The notes: a model not told the origin generated them from the sequence alone. A stretch of DNA of 64,000 nt from Bradyrhizobium ontarionense (GCF_021088345.1 NZ_CP088156.1:2294001-2358000); one strand, 5' to 3'. Counted from the stretch's first letter, positions 54,112 to 64,000 are shown. Numbers and translations are program-made.

Positions 54112-56091
54112 CTACTCCGCCGCCTGCAGGCCGCGAACAGCACGCGCCGGCTGCGGGGCGCCGACGCGCAAGCGGCGATCCGACAGCGACAGCAGCCCGC
54201 CGAACGCCATCAGCACCGGACCGAACCAGATCAGCAGCACCAGCGGCTTGTGATAGATACGCACGGCAAGCCCGCCGTCGGCGGTGGTGTCGCCGAGCGA
54301 GACGTAGAGCTGGCTGACGCCGCGCGTCATCAGCGCGGCTTCCGTGGTCGACATGCCGCGCGTGGCGAAGCTGCGCTTCGACGGCGTCATCACGCTGAGC
54401 TGCTTGCCGTCCTCGCTGACGATGAAGGTGCTGACGACCTCGCTGAAATTCGGGCCCTGGCGCTGGGTCATGCCGTCGAACTTGATCTCGTAGCCGGCGA
54501 GGTTGCGGACGTCGCCGGGACGGAGCGTGCTGATCAGCTCGCTGTTCCAGGTGGTCTCGCAGACGATGCCGAGCAGCGCGACGCCGAGACCGGCATGCGC
54601 GAACGCCGTGCCCCACACCGAGCGCGGCAGGCCGCGGGTTCGATGCAGCGCGGTCTTGAAGGGCACGCGGGCCAGACCGGTGCGTTCGACGAGATCGACG
54701 ACGGACCCGGTGATGACGAACACGCCGAGGCCGATGCCGAGCGGCGCCAATGCGCTGCCGCCGCGCGCCCAGGCCCAGGCGATCGCGATCGCCACCAGCG
54801 AGGCCACGCCCGCCGCGAGCAGCCGCTGCGTGGCGGCGACGAGATCGCCGCGCTTCCACGCCAGCATCGGGCCGAACGGCACCATCAGGAGCAGCAGCGC
54901 GAACAACGGACCGAAGGTCAGATTGTAGAACGGCGCGCCGACCGAGAGCTTGAAGTCCAGCGCCTCCATGATGACAGGATAGAGCGTGCCGAACAGCACG
55001 GTGGCGCAGGACACCGTGAGCAGGAGATTGTTGAGCACCAGCGCGCCCTCGCGCGAGATCGGCGCGAACAGCCCGCCCTGCTTCAGCGCGGTGGCGCGCC
55101 CCGCGAACAGCGTGAGGCTGCCGCCGATGAACAGCACCAGGATGCCGAGGATGAAGACGCCGCGCGTGGGATCGCTGGCGAACGCATGCACCGAGGTGAT
55201 GACGCCGGAGCGCACCAGGAAGGTGCCGAGCAGCGACAGCGAGAAGGTCAGGATCGATAACAGGATGGTCCAGACCTTGAGCGCGTTGCGCTTCTCCATC
55301 ACGACGGCAGAATGCAACAGCGCGGTGCCGGCGAGCCAGGGCATCAGCGAGGCATTCTCGACCGGGTCCCAGAACCACCAGCCGCCCCAGCCGAGCTCGT
55401 AATAGGCCCAGTACGAGCCCATGGCGATGCCGAGCGTCAGGAAGATCCAGGCCATCAGCGTCCACGGCCGCACCCAGCGCGCCCAGGCCGCATCGATCCG
55501 GCCCTCGATCAGCGCTGCGATGGCGAACGAGAACGAGATCGAGAAGCCGACATAGCCGAGATAGAGCATCGGCGGATGCACCGCGAGGCCGATGTCCTGC
55601 AGCACCGGGTTGAGATCGCGGCCTTCGATCGGCGGCGTGGCGAGCCGCGCGAACGGATTCGAGGTCATCAGGATGAAGAGATAGAACGCGCTCGCGACCC
55701 AGGCCTGGACGCCGAGCACGCGCGCGCGCAACGACAGCGGCAGATTGTTGCCGAAGGCTGCGACCATCGCGCCGAACAGCGCCAGGATCGACACCCACAG
55801 CAGCATCGAGCCTTCATGATTGCCCCAGACGCCGGTGATCTTGTAGAGCAGCGGCTTCATCGAATGCGAGTTCTCGAACACGTTGGCGACGGAGAAATCC
55901 GACGTCACGTGCAAGGTGATCAGCGCGATGAAGGACAGGCCGGCGAACACGAGCTGCGCCAGCGCCGCCGAGCGCGCCACGTTCATCAGCGCGACGTCGC
56001 GCAGGCGGGCGCCGAGCATCGGCACGGTGGACTGGATCAGGGCCAGCGCCAGCGCCAGCACCAGGGCATAATGTCCGCTCTCTGCAATCAC
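54112..56091 (-). CDS. ccmF: heme lyase CcmF (CycK)
   Basis: This 659-residue polytopic membrane protein is the heme lyase core of system I cytochrome c maturation. The tryptophan-rich WWD heme-handling segment is [19 protein letters not shown], and the conserved histidines are in adjoining loops. It overlaps ccmE by four bases (ATGA), so expression is coupled. The protein is complete. Confidence 0.97.
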   Translation of the reverse strand: MIAESGHYALVLALALALIQSTVPMLGARLRDVALMNVARSAALAQLVFAGLSFIALITLHVTSDFSVANVFENSHSMKPLLYKITGVWGNHEGSMLLWVSILALFGAMVAAFGNNLPLSLRARVLGVQAWVASAFYLFILMTSNPFARLATPPIEGRDLNPVLQDIGLAVHPPMLYLGYVGFSISFSFAIAALIEGRIDAAWARWVRPWTLMAWIFLTLGIAMGSYWAYYELGWGGWWFWDPVENASLMPWLAGTALLHSAVVMEKRNALKVWTILLSILTFSLSLLGTFLVRSGVITSVHAFASDPTRGVFILGILVLFIGGSLTLFAGRATALKQGGLFAPISREGALVLNNLLLTVSCATVLFGTLYPVIMEALDFKLSVGAPFYNLTFGPLFALLLLMVPFGPMLAWKRGDLVAATQRLLAAGVASLVAIAIAWAWARGGSALAPLGIGLGVFVITGSVVDLVERTGLARVPFKTALHRTRGLPRSVWGTAFAHAGLGVALLGIVCETTWNSELISTLRPGDVRNLAGYEIKFDGMTQRQGPNFSEVVSTFIVSEDGKQLSVMTPSKRSFATRGMSTTEAALMTRGVSQLYVSLGDTTADGGLAVRIYHKPLVLLIWFGPVLMAFGGLLSLSDRRLRVGAPQPARAVRGLQAAE

Positions 56092-56642
56092 TGGGTCGCT
56101 CCTGCAGCGCTCTTGTCAGCGCCCTCGCGCATCGACACCGGGCTTGGACTGGCTGCGCCGGCCGGACTGGCTGCGCCGGCCGGCTTGGCGGCGCTTTGCG
56201 GCTTGCCGTAATCGTCCTTCCAGTGGCCCTGCTTCTTCAAGCTGTCGGCGACTTCCTTCGGCATGTAGGTCTCGTCATGCTTGGCGAGCACGGTGTCGGC
56301 CTTGAACACGCCGGCAGCATCGAGCGCGCCCTCGGCGACGACGCCCTGCCCTTCGCGGAACAGATCGGGCAGGATGCCCTTGTAGGCGACCGGCAGCTTG
56401 GCGCCGCCATCGGCGACTTCGAACGTCACCGCGAGATCGTCGCCGCGCTTCAGCGATCCCGGTTGCACCAGGCCGCCGAGGCGGAAGCGCGTGCCCGGGC
56501 CGACATGCTTCTCCGCGACCATGGTCGGGGTCGAGAAGAACACGATGGAGTCGCGCAGCGCGTTGAGAACCAGCGCCGCGGCGACCGCGAGCACGAACAG
56601 CGCCCCGCCGATGATCGTCAAACGCCTTTGCTTGCGTGTCAT
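56088..56642 (-). CDS. ccmE: heme chaperone CcmE (CycJ)
   Basis: This 184-residue heme chaperone starts at ATG 56642 with one transmembrane helix ([20 protein letters not shown]). The covalent heme-binding histidine is in [11 protein letters not shown], with the conserved tyrosine just after. The C-terminal tail has an alanine-, glycine- and serine-rich stretch with a short internal repeat (AGAASP twice). It lies between ccmI and ccmF. Confidence 0.94.
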   Translation of the reverse strand: MTRKQRRLTIIGGALFVLAVAAALVLNALRDSIVFFSTPTMVAEKHVGPGTRFRLGGLVQPGSLKRGDDLAVTFEVADGGAKLPVAYKGILPDLFREGQGVVAEGALDAAGVFKADTVLAKHDETYMPKEVADSLKKQGHWKDDYGKPQSAAKPAGAASPAGAASPSPVSMREGADKSAAGATQ

Positions 56643-56673
56643 CCCGTCATCCCGTTGGCGGCCGAAGCGCCGC

Positions 56674-57777
56674 TCATCCATCCAAGCCGAAAGTCTTGAC
56701 GCCCTCGTTGAGCTGCCGCAACCGCTCGGCGTCGCCCGACACCGCCTGCCGGGCATCCGACAACGCGGATTTGGCCTTGTCGAGATCACCCATCACGACA
56801 TAGGCACGCACCAGGCGCAGCCAGCCCTCGACGTCACCGCCGTCCTGCTTCAGCCGCGTCGCCAGCCGGTCGACCATGCCGCGGATCATCGTCTCGCGGT
56901 CGCCGTCGCTCATGCCCTTGGCCGCCGCCATCGCCTCGCTCGGCAGCGCCGGCACCTCGCCGCCGCCGACCCGGCCGAGCGCGGCGGTCACCAGCGGCCG
57001 CCACGGCGCGTCGGCAGGCGCCTTGGCCAGCATCGCGCGCCAGATCGCGGCGGCATCCTGGGCGCGGCCGTCCTGCTCGGCGGCGAGTCCGAGATAGTAG
57101 TTCGACTTCGGCTCCTCCGCGTCGAGCGCGTGGGCGCGGTCGAACTCGGCCTTGGCCTCGGCCGTGACGACGCCGCCGGCGGAGGCCGCGATCATTTCGC
57201 CGAGATCGGCGCGCTTGGCCGCGCCGTCGCCGGCATAGGTGATGACGTTGCGATAGGCGCGGATTGCGTCCTCGGTGCGTCCGAGCCGCGCCAGGACCGG
57301 GGCCAGCACGGTCCAGCCGCGCGCGTCCGTCGGGTTCTTCTGCAGGTGCTGCTCGACCTGCGACACCAGCGTTTGCAGCGGCTGCGAGCCGTCAGGCGGG
57401 GCCGCACGCGCGGTGAGCGGGAAATCCGGCAATTGCGGCGAGCCGAGCGGCAGATAGACGGCGAGCGCCACGATCGGCAGCGCGACCAGCGCCAGCACGG
57501 CCGCAGCGCGGCGCATGCCGAGGTTCGCCTTGGCCGGCGCCTCGCCCTCCTGATCCGCCGCGGCCAGGAGCCGGCGGCTGATCTCGATCCGCGCCGCCTC
57601 GGCCTCGACCTTGCCGATCAGCCCGCTCGCCACATCGCGCTCGATCTCGGCCAGCTGGTCCTTGTAGACGGCGACTTCGTGCCCGTCCGACGGAACCCGC
57701 GCGCCGAGCCCGAGCGGCAGCAGGACAGCGAAGATCGCCGCGGCCGTCATGACGGCGAACACGAACCAAGGAGTCAT
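56674..57777 (-). CDS. ccmI: cytochrome c biogenesis protein CcmI (CycH)
   Basis: This 367-residue protein has two transmembrane helices (about 3–22 and 92–112) separated by a cytoplasmic coiled segment, and a periplasmic region with TPR-like repeats ([40 protein letters not shown]). It holds apocytochrome c and delivers it to CcmF–CcmH. It is the first gene of the ccm cluster. Length is typical for the alphaproteobacterial form. Confidence 0.92.
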   Translation of the reverse strand: MTPWFVFAVMTAAAIFAVLLPLGLGARVPSDGHEVAVYKDQLAEIERDVASGLIGKVEAEAARIEISRRLLAAADQEGEAPAKANLGMRRAAAVLALVALPIVALAVYLPLGSPQLPDFPLTARAAPPDGSQPLQTLVSQVEQHLQKNPTDARGWTVLAPVLARLGRTEDAIRAYRNVITYAGDGAAKRADLGEMIAASAGGVVTAEAKAEFDRAHALDAEEPKSNYYLGLAAEQDGRAQDAAAIWRAMLAKAPADAPWRPLVTAALGRVGGGEVPALPSEAMAAAKGMSDGDRETMIRGMVDRLATRLKQDGGDVEGWLRLVRAYVVMGDLDKAKSALSDARQAVSGDAERLRQLNEGVKTFGLDG

Positions 57778-57915
57778 CGGGCAGAGTTCCAGTCAGCGCC
57801 CACCGGCAGGCGCGCCTCGCGCCGCTTTTAACCAGCGGCGTTCCCGGCGGCAATTCACAATTGCCGCCCTGGTAGCCCAGCCGTACGGGACAAAAAACTC
57901 AGGAAGATTACGTAA

Positions 57916-58185
57916 TTAGGGGACCTCGAACTCGGCGCTCTTGGCGAGATAGCTGCCGTGCCCGTTCAGGGCCACGAGGAAGTAGGTTCCCGGCCTGACG
58001 TGGTCGGTCAGCCTGATCCGCAGCGAGCCGACCGGGACCGGCGAGGCGATGGTGGTGACGGGATCGGGAAGCTGCGTCCCGCTCGTCTTGTCGACGAGCA
58101 CGACCCTGGCCTTGATCATGAGGTTGCGATAGGTCGCGCACACGACGCGGTTCTCGACCTCGACGAAGTTGATGACGGAAATCAT
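57916..58185 (-). CDS. small conserved-looking protein of unknown function
   Basis: This 89-residue protein starts at ATG 58185 (MISVINFVEVENRVVCATYRN read in part) and ends GSYLAKSAEFEVP. Alternating hydrophobic residues predict a beta-sandwich (IRLTDHVRPGTYFLVALNG), like a single Ig- or C2-like domain. There is no signal peptide or membrane segment. It stands alone between the ccm cluster and the next unknown gene. I assign no function. Confidence 0.6.
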   Translation of the reverse strand: MISVINFVEVENRVVCATYRNLMIKARVVLVDKTSGTQLPDPVTTIASPVPVGSLRIRLTDHVRPGTYFLVALNGHGSYLAKSAEFEVP

Positions 58186-58293
58186 GGTCTTGATGAAAAA
58201 GTCTGGATTGGATGACGGGAAACTATGCGTGGCCCCGGGGTGGGGTCAACCTAAAATTGCACAGAAGAAAACAACCCGATTATAGCAAGGAGA

Positions 58294-59754
58294 TCAGCCG
58301 GCGCGTGAGGATTTTCGCTCGCCATTGAGGGCATTTTCGGCGGACCGGCTCATCAATTGGGCATAGTCGTTGCCGAACAGGACGTGACAGAAGCGGATCG
58401 CGGCCGAGACCTGCGACTGCCGATAGGCGCGCGCCCGCGCATCGCCCGAGCGCAGCGACTGGACCAGCGCTTCGGTCGCCTTCTCGACATACTGCTGCAG
58501 ATCGGAATAGGTCCGCAGCGTCACCTCGTTGATCGCGAGCTCGCTCGCATAATTGCGGCACACCGCGACGAACTCGATCAGCGCCGCCACCTCCTCGACC
58601 TCGCTGCCGTCGACGCCGGCGCCGGCCGGAATGTCCTTGTCGGCGCGCTGGCGCAGGATGCGGCGCGCGCGGCCGGGCACGCTGTCGATCTCCGACTGCA
58701 GCGCATTGGAGATGTCGGCGCGGATCGCCGTGAGCTGCTTGCCCCAATTCGATTCCGAGCGCAGGTCGAGCTCGGTCCGCAGGCCGCGGACGCCGTCATG
58801 GAGCGTCTTCAGCGTATCGCCGAGATTGGCGAAATGCCCGCGCCGGATGTCGGCGCGCAACACCGAGGCGAGCCCCGCGAGATCATTCAAGGCAATGGTC
58901 ACGGCCACGCCGAACGGGGTCGCGGCCACCCTTATCTCGTCGTCGGATGCGGCGATCTTGGTCGCAAGGCGGATGATCTGCCAGGGCGCGGCCAGCCGCT
59001 GCATCACCAGGGACAGCGCGAACGGCAGCATCAGCGGCGTCTGCAGCGAGGGCACGTTGATCGCCTCGTTGACGGAGGCGATCTGGGAATCGCCGAGCAC
59101 GCGGATGATGCCGGGCAGCCGGCCGTTGAGCCCGTCGAGCGCTTCGCGGTTCTGCAGCACCAGCCCGATCGGCAGCAGATCCTCGATCACGCTGGGCGCA
59201 CCGATGCGGGCGAGCGCGCGCTGGCGGTCGCCGGTCGCATTGGGACCGACGAGCTTCATCAGCGCCTCGGCAGTGGCGAGCTGCAGCTTGCGGGCGGCCA
59301 TCTCGACCTCGCGCGAGCCGTCATGGGAGGCCGACATCGCGGCGTCGAACTCGGCATATTTCTCGGGCGCGCCTTCGCGTCCGAGCCACTGCCAGACGGC
59401 GAGCAGCGAGGCGCGGCGAATCTGGCCGGGGCGCAGCGGGCCGGTGGAATCGGTGAGGAACGGCTCGAGCGGCCGGAACAGCCGGCGGGCCCCGTCGCCG
59501 CTCTGGCGGCGATCATCGCGCGACGCGGGACGCACGGCTTCGACCGGCGACTGAGGACGCGGTGCCTCCGCCGGCGGAGCGGCGGGCGGCGCCGGACGCG
59601 CCACCTTGCGCAACTGTTCGAGCACCAGCGTGGCCACCGCGACGTCCTGGCCGCGCTCGATCGCGCGCTCGAACTCACGCATCAGGAGCGACTGCGCGTT
59701 CGGCGGCAGCTGCCCGAGATATTCCCTTAACCGCTCGTGAGCTGTCTGACCCAT
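58294..59754 (-). CDS. conserved unknown helical protein
   Basis: This 486-residue protein starts at ATG 59754 (MGQTAHERLREYLGQLPP). Residues 60–100 form a proline- and alanine-rich linker, and the remainder is mostly helical and soluble, with no membrane segment or known catalytic motif. The frame opens further to 59814, but the added 20 residues are unlikely. It is transcribed toward ccmI and lies next to a two-component system. I do not recognise its function; its length and even composition indicate a genuine gene. Confidence 0.7.
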   Translation of the reverse strand: MGQTAHERLREYLGQLPPNAQSLLMREFERAIERGQDVAVATLVLEQLRKVARPAPPAAPPAEAPRPQSPVEAVRPASRDDRRQSGDGARRLFRPLEPFLTDSTGPLRPGQIRRASLLAVWQWLGREGAPEKYAEFDAAMSASHDGSREVEMAARKLQLATAEALMKLVGPNATGDRQRALARIGAPSVIEDLLPIGLVLQNREALDGLNGRLPGIIRVLGDSQIASVNEAINVPSLQTPLMLPFALSLVMQRLAAPWQIIRLATKIAASDDEIRVAATPFGVAVTIALNDLAGLASVLRADIRRGHFANLGDTLKTLHDGVRGLRTELDLRSESNWGKQLTAIRADISNALQSEIDSVPGRARRILRQRADKDIPAGAGVDGSEVEEVAALIEFVAVCRNYASELAINEVTLRTYSDLQQYVEKATEALVQSLRSGDARARAYRQSQVSAAIRFCHVLFGNDYAQLMSRSAENALNGERKSSRAG

Positions 59755-59865
59755 GCGCCGGCGTGCATATTTCCACGGCGAGAGCGCCAATTGCGCATCC
59801 CCGGCTCCGACCATAGCGTCCGCGTTATTAAGAACACCTTTAGGATCGCAAACTTCAACGTCCCC

Positions 59866-61242
59866 TCACACGCCGGGCAACCTCAGCTCGGCCCGCAGGC
59901 CGCCGGTCGGAGCGTCGCTCAGGGTCAGGCGGCCGCCATAGAGGGCGGCCAGATCATTGACGATCGACAATCCGAGCCCCGATCCAGGCTTGGATTCGTC
60001 GAGGCGCTGGCCGCGGCGTGACACCTGGGCCCGTTCGGCTGCGGAAAGGCCCCGGCCGTCGTCGTCGACGATGATCCGCAACATGGCGGTCGCCCCCGGC
60101 TGCGCCGGCGGCTCGACCGTCACCTCGATCGAGACCCGCGAAGCCGCCCATTTGCAGGCGTTATCGACCAGGTTGCCGACCATTTCCTCAAGGTCCTGGC
60201 GCTCGCCGCGAAACTTGGCAGCGGGATCGGCCGTCGCCTCCACGGTGATGCTGCGCTCGCGATAGATCTTTTCCATGGTGCGGCGCAGCGCCTCGAGCGC
60301 CGGCGCCACCTCGGTGACGGTCGACACGATGGTGACCCGCGCTGCGATGCGCGCCCGCTCGAGGTGATGGGCGACCTGGTCGCGCATCACCTCGGCCTGC
60401 TCCATGACCTTGGCCGCAAACGGATCGGCCGCATGGGTCGCTGCCTCGTTGACGATGACCGACAGCGGCGTCTTGATCGCGTGCGCCAGATTGCCGACGT
60501 GGGTCCGCGCCCGCTCCACGATCTCGCGATTGGCATCGATGAGCGCGTTGGTCTCGCGCGCCAGCGGCGCGATCTCGACCGGAAACGCGCCCTCCAGCCG
60601 CTCCGCCCGGCCCGAACGGATGTCGGCGATCGCCTCGGAGATCCGCTTCAGCGGCGCCAGGCCGTAACGGACCTGGAATACCGTGGTCAGCAACAGCACG
60701 ACGCCGAGCGCGGTGAAGGTGCCACCCAGATAATAATCGAAGCTGCGGGTCTCGTCGAAGATCTCGGAGGCGTCCCCGGCGACGCCGACCAGGAACTTGC
60801 CGTCGGAGCCGAGATCGACCGGACGCTCGACCATGCGCAGATCCTGATTCTCGGGCCCCTCGACATAGCCGATCCGGATACCGGCCGCGGTGAGCTCGAT
60901 GCTCTGCTCCTCCAGCTTGGGCAGCTTCTTGTCCCATAGCGAGCGCGAGGCCCGCACCTCCGGCTTCTCGGTGTCGGTGCGGGTGATCTGCCAGTACCAG
61001 CCCGACAGCGGCAGCTCGAACAGCGGCTCGCCGAGTGACTGGAACTGGCGATCCGGCGGATCGTCAGGGGTGGCGACCTCGGCGATCAGCGTCCGCAAAT
61101 AGAGATTGAGCCGGCGGTCGAAGGCGCGCTCGGTCGCATTGCGATAGACCGAGGACAACACGATGCCGGTGATGGCGAGGATGACCACGAGCCACGCGGT
61201 CGCGGACAGGAACAACCGGGTGGCAAGTGAACTTTGGCGCAT
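59866..61242 (-). CDS. sensor histidine kinase, PhoQ/FeuQ-like
   Basis: This 458-residue kinase has two transmembrane helices (about 9–30 and 172–193) around a periplasmic sensor of about 140 residues, then HAMP. The phospho-acceptor helix has HAIKTPLSVIVNEAA, the N-box VGNLVDNACKWAA, and the G-box DDGRGLSAAERAQ. It lies 63 bases downstream of its response regulator. Position upstream of ccmI and the style of both proteins resemble the FeuPQ pair of rhizobia, but I did not test this. Confidence 0.92.
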   Translation of the reverse strand: MRQSSLATRLFLSATAWLVVILAITGIVLSSVYRNATERAFDRRLNLYLRTLIAEVATPDDPPDRQFQSLGEPLFELPLSGWYWQITRTDTEKPEVRASRSLWDKKLPKLEEQSIELTAAGIRIGYVEGPENQDLRMVERPVDLGSDGKFLVGVAGDASEIFDETRSFDYYLGGTFTALGVVLLLTTVFQVRYGLAPLKRISEAIADIRSGRAERLEGAFPVEIAPLARETNALIDANREIVERARTHVGNLAHAIKTPLSVIVNEAATHAADPFAAKVMEQAEVMRDQVAHHLERARIAARVTIVSTVTEVAPALEALRRTMEKIYRERSITVEATADPAAKFRGERQDLEEMVGNLVDNACKWAASRVSIEVTVEPPAQPGATAMLRIIVDDDGRGLSAAERAQVSRRGQRLDESKPGSGLGLSIVNDLAALYGGRLTLSDAPTGGLRAELRLPGV

Positions 61243-61305
61243 GACCGATCATTAGCGAAACGACCGGCACCCGACCACCGGGGAATGGCGGGCACAGCGG
61301 TCGGA

Positions 61306-61992
61306 TCAAGCCCCCGCGGCCGGCGGCGGGGTGAGCAGGTAGCCCAGGCCGCGCACCGTCTGGATCACGTCGCAATCGAGCTTCTTGCGGATGCGGCCGA
61401 CGAAGACCTCGATCGTATTGGAGTCGCGGTCGAAGTCCTGGTCGTAGAGATGCTCGACCAGCTCGCTGCGCGAGACGACGCGCCCCGAATGATGCATCAG
61501 ATAGGACAGCAGGCGGTATTCATGTGAGGTCATCTTGATCGGGTTGCCCGACACGCTGACCTTGCCGGTCCGGGTGTCCAGGGTCACCGGCCCGCAGGTC
61601 AGCTCACTCTGAGCGTGACCGGCCGAGCGGCGCAGCAGCGCACGAATGCGCGCCAGAACCTCCTCCAAGTGAAACGGCTTGGCGACATAGTCGTCGGCAC
61701 CGGCGTCGAAGCCCTGGACCTTGTCGCTCCAGCGATCGCGCGCCGTCAGGATCAGGACCGGCATCGCCCGGCCATTGCGCCGCCAGGCTTCCAGGACCGA
61801 AATGCCGTCCATCTTGGGCAGGCCGATGTCGAGCACCACGGCGTCGTAGGGCTCGCTGTCGCCCAGGTAATGCCCCTCTTCACCGTCGAACGCACGGTCC
61901 ACGACGTAGCCGGCGTCGCTCAGCGCCGTGGTGAGCTGGCGGTTGAGATCCGGATCGTCCTCGACAACGAGCAGACGCACGCTTGCCTCCAA
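61306..61992 (-). CDS. OmpR-family response regulator, PhoP/FeuP-like
   Basis: This 228-residue regulator has a receiver with VVEDDPDLNRQL, phospho-acceptor Asp in DAVVLDIGLPKMDG, Thr in VLILTARDRWSDK and Lys in YVAKPFHLEE. A winged helix follows (SRSELVEHLYDQDFDRDSNT, VFVGRIRKKLD). It is close in pattern to PhoP/FeuP proteins of rhizobia that control membrane or osmotic adaptation genes; the pair's target here is not known. It is cotranscribed with the kinase. Confidence 0.93.
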   Translation of the reverse strand: MEASVRLLVVEDDPDLNRQLTTALSDAGYVVDRAFDGEEGHYLGDSEPYDAVVLDIGLPKMDGISVLEAWRRNGRAMPVLILTARDRWSDKVQGFDAGADDYVAKPFHLEEVLARIRALLRRSAGHAQSELTCGPVTLDTRTGKVSVSGNPIKMTSHEYRLLSYLMHHSGRVVSRSELVEHLYDQDFDRDSNTIEVFVGRIRKKLDCDVIQTVRGLGYLLTPPPAAGA

Positions 61993-62267
61993 AGCTGAAC
62001 TGCACGATTTCCGCCCTCAAGATGAACCGGAAGGCCGTGAACCGTGCATGAACGGAACCCGACCGACCACGTTACTTTTTGGTCATCTCGATCGAGCCCG
62101 TCGGCAAGGGCCGACAGAATTGAGGCAGATATAAGCTCTTGGAGGTGGGGATGAGAAGCCCTGCCGAACGGGTTAGCCGGCCAGAATGAGGCCGCCATGC
62201 ACAGCGGCGACCAGATTACGACCTTGCGATCTCTCAAGGTAACGGACTGACGGTGGGCACCAGTCCC

Positions 62268-62420
62268 TCAGGTGTGGAAGAACACGAACCACACCAGGCC
62301 CAGGATCAGCAGGGCCAGCCCCGTCGAGATGGCCAGGATTGCCAACACCGAGGGGCCCGGTTCGCCTTGCCGCGCTTCGGTGGGGGTTTCGACGATCTGC
62401 GGCTGTCGTCTGGTTGCCAT
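62268..62420 (-). CDS. 50-residue single-pass membrane peptide
   Basis: The minus strand encodes 50 residues from ATG 62420 to TGA 62268. A polar start (MATRRQPQIVETPTEARQ) leads to the hydrophobic helix VLAILAISTGLALLILGLVW, ending FVFFHT. A strong ribosome binding site (GGAGG) precedes the start. The arrangement of a soluble N-terminus and a C-terminal tail anchor suggests an assembly or regulatory peptide. I recognise no family. Confidence 0.7.
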   Translation of the reverse strand: MATRRQPQIVETPTEARQGEPGPSVLAILAISTGLALLILGLVWFVFFHT

Positions 62421-62571
62421 GGCGCCCTCCGCTCACTGCTATTTCACGTTCAATTCGGTTTCGCGCTCTCACGTACTCCCGGTGGCAACGTCGGGGGTGT
62501 GATGATGTTCCGGCCACCGCGCCCGGCTGCGACCAGTTAACGCCGATCAGCAAATCTGCCCACCGGCCCTG

Positions 62572-62599
62572 TTGAATCCGGGGGCGCGGGTGTTATCCT
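62572..62599 (+). promoter_or_regulatory. possible sigma-70 promoter of ku
   Basis: TTGAAT (62572–62577) and TATCCT (62594–62599) are separated by 16 bases, about 80 bases before the ku start. The match is partial and unsupported by any other evidence. Confidence 0.25.
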
Positions 62600-62678
62600 C
62601 CCCGGCGCCTCAGCATTGCGTCCCGCAGCAGCCCGGTCCTGAGTAAGCTGTCAGTTCGGAGTAATTGGAGTAGGTCAC

Positions 62679-63644
62679 ATGGCCCCGCGCGCCAATTGGA
62701 AGGGTTTTCTGCGGCTGTCGCTCGTGACCTGTCCGGTCGCGCTCTATCCGGCGACGTCGGAGTCCGAGAAGGTCTCGTTCAACCAGATCAATCGCAAGAC
62801 CGGCCACCGCATCAAGTACAGCAGGGTCGACGCCGAGACCGGCGAGGAAGTGGCCAATGACGACATCGTCAAGGGCTACAAGGTCGACACCGACACCTAC
62901 ATCGAGGTGACCAAGGACGAGCTCGACGACATCGCGCTGGAATCGACACACACGATCGAGATCGACGAGTTCGTGCCCCGCACCGATATCGACAGCCGCT
63001 ATCTGATCCGCCCCTATTATCTGGTGCCCGACGGCAAGGTCGGCCATGACGCATTCGCGGTGATCCGCGAGACCATCCGCAGCATGGACAAGGTCGCGAT
63101 CGGCCGCGTCGTGCTGACCAACCGCGAGCACATCATCGCGCTCGAGCCGCTCGGCAAGGGGCTGATGGGAACGCTGCTGCGCTACCCGTACGAGGTCCGC
63201 AACGAGCAGGACTATTTCGACGACATCCAGGACGTGAAGATCACGAAGGACATGCTGGATCTCGCCAAGCACATCGTCGAAAAAAAATCGGCCGAGTTCG
63301 AGCCTGGGAATTTCGAGGATCATTACGAAGCCGCGCTGATCGACCTGATCAACAAGAAGCGCAACGGCGTGACGATCACCGCCAAGCCGGCGCCGAAGTC
63401 GAGCGGCAACGTGATCAACCTGATGGACGCCTTGAAGCGCAGCCTGGCCACCGAGGCGCAGACACCCGCTGCGGCCACGCCCAAGGCGAAGGCCAAGAAG
63501 CCGAAGAAGCGCGTCGAAGGACAGCGCGAGATGCTGCTTCCGATCAGCGGCAAGAAGGCAAAGGACGAGCCGAAGAAGGTCGAAGAACCGAAGAAAACGG
63601 AGAAGCCGGCGCGGACGGGTACGCGCTCACGCAAGGCCGGCTGA
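62679..63644 (+). CDS. ku: DNA end-binding protein Ku
   Basis: This 321-residue protein is a bacterial Ku, which binds double-strand break ends as a homodimer and recruits LigD for non-homologous end joining. The Ku core opens WKGFLRLSLVTCPVALYPAT and includes VDAETGEEVANDDIVKGY and the strand LIRPYYLVPDG; it ends near residue 255. The last 60 residues are lysine-, proline- and glutamate-rich, an extended basic tail that aids DNA threading in other Ku proteins. GGAG lies just upstream. No ligD is in the window. Confidence 0.94.
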   Translation: MAPRANWKGFLRLSLVTCPVALYPATSESEKVSFNQINRKTGHRIKYSRVDAETGEEVANDDIVKGYKVDTDTYIEVTKDELDDIALESTHTIEIDEFVPRTDIDSRYLIRPYYLVPDGKVGHDAFAVIRETIRSMDKVAIGRVVLTNREHIIALEPLGKGLMGTLLRYPYEVRNEQDYFDDIQDVKITKDMLDLAKHIVEKKSAEFEPGNFEDHYEAALIDLINKKRNGVTITAKPAPKSSGNVINLMDALKRSLATEAQTPAAATPKAKAKKPKKRVEGQREMLLPISGKKAKDEPKKVEEPKKTEKPARTGTRSRKAG

Positions 63645-64000
63645 CGGATACGGTCCGAGACCCGACGCAGGTCGGACATTTCGAATCTTCTCGTCGTTCC
63701 GTACGGCGAGACCGTATCGACGCCTCTCCATATTCGCCTCTCCATATCCAAAGCCTGTCCGAGGCACGCGTTCTCTGACCGGCATTGACAGTGGCTGGTT
63801 TGCATCTACGGATGCGTCGGCGAACCAATACGGGCGAACCCATACGCATGTCCTCATCGAGACTCAGCGGCTGATTCGCAATGGGGGACCGCTGGCGCCG
63901 GTCAGCTGAGTTGATCACATTCTCAGCCTCCGATCGGGCGCGAACTTGTGATCGCCGCCACATGGCCTCGACACTTGCACACCGAGCCGGTCGCGCCTAG
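63645..64000. other. region downstream of ku
   Basis: The last 355 bases hold no convincing gene, hairpin or repeat that I can match to others in the window. Open frames on the minus strand are of low quality. The next gene lies beyond the window. Confidence 0.4.

Noticed and set aside
53618..55798. A 726-codon open frame that includes ccmH
   Set aside because: Only its last 162 codons are real (ccmH); the rest is an arginine-rich shadow of ccmF in another frame.
1..64000. CRISPR arrays, rRNA and tRNA genes
   Set aside because: I saw no regularly spaced direct repeats with unique spacers and no recognisable tRNA or rRNA sequence.

Overview
The window looks like the chromosome of a Bradyrhizobium-type alphaproteobacterium (Rhizobiales, Nitrobacteraceae). 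The basis is very high GC with strong third-position GC bias, an fds-type NAD formate dehydrogenase operon, a ccmIEFH–chemoreceptor–degP–two-component–glnE neighbourhood, an HWE-type histidine kinase, a bacterial Ku gene, and families of short palindromic intergenic repeats of the kind common in Bradyrhizobium genomes. The genus is inferred from gene content and was not measured.

Layout. 0–11 kb: ordinary housekeeping and accessory genes (lipid kinase, TerC, ExoD, CYTH–CHAD protein, M20 amidohydrolase, DMT transporter, HWE kinase, ICMT-like methyltransferase), two of them very small (70 aa zinc ribbon, 49 aa membrane peptide). 11.2–11.9 kb: an orphan TIR-domain gene. 12.1–19.3 kb: a LysR regulator divergent from fdsGBA–fdhD–fdsD, the cytoplasmic NAD-dependent molybdenum formate dehydrogenase with its sulfurtransferase maturation factor. 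19.3–23.8 kb: glnE and the sensor kinase just upstream of it. 23.77–44.46 kb: an inserted metabolic island. 44.4–47 kb: the response regulator that belongs to the sensor kinase, then degP. 47–52 kb: repeat-rich ground with a lower-GC HEPN-like gene and two chemoreceptors. 53.6–57.8 kb: cytochrome c maturation genes ccmI–ccmE–ccmF–ccmH. 57.9–62 kb: two conserved unknowns and a PhoPQ/FeuPQ-like two-component pair. 62.2–64 kb: a 50 aa membrane peptide and ku.

The main discovery is the island. An exact 18-bp direct repeat lies at 23749–23766 and 44458–44475. The first copy contains the GTG start of the sensor kinase; the second encodes the last residues of the response regulator. Joining the two copies restores a regulator gene ending DGLR-stop that overlaps the kinase start by 17 nt, while the island itself supplies a nearly identical replacement tail (DGMR-stop). 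This is what site-specific integration into the 3' end of a gene should leave behind. No integrase is present.

The island carries two small-molecule modules and their regulators and exporters. Module 1 is an acyl-adenylating ligase, a SAM methyltransferase and a flavin monooxygenase (one strand), divergent from a solitary ectoine-synthase-like cupin and an MFS exporter. Module 2 is a six-gene overlapping operon (GH3 acyl-amido synthetase, phytanoyl-CoA-type dioxygenase, alpha/beta hydrolase, two D-2-hydroxyacid dehydrogenases, quinone oxidoreductase), divergent from an enolase-superfamily enzyme, two SDRs and an NHL beta-propeller. I do not know the product. The combination of a bacterial GH3 enzyme with an orphan EctC-like cyclase is, as far as I can tell, unlike any pathway I recognise.

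A second notable signal is a ~470-bp repeat present twice (9871–10345 and 47757–48221). Its core folds into a long stem enclosing an A-rich-loop hairpin, and the two copies differ by paired compensatory changes.
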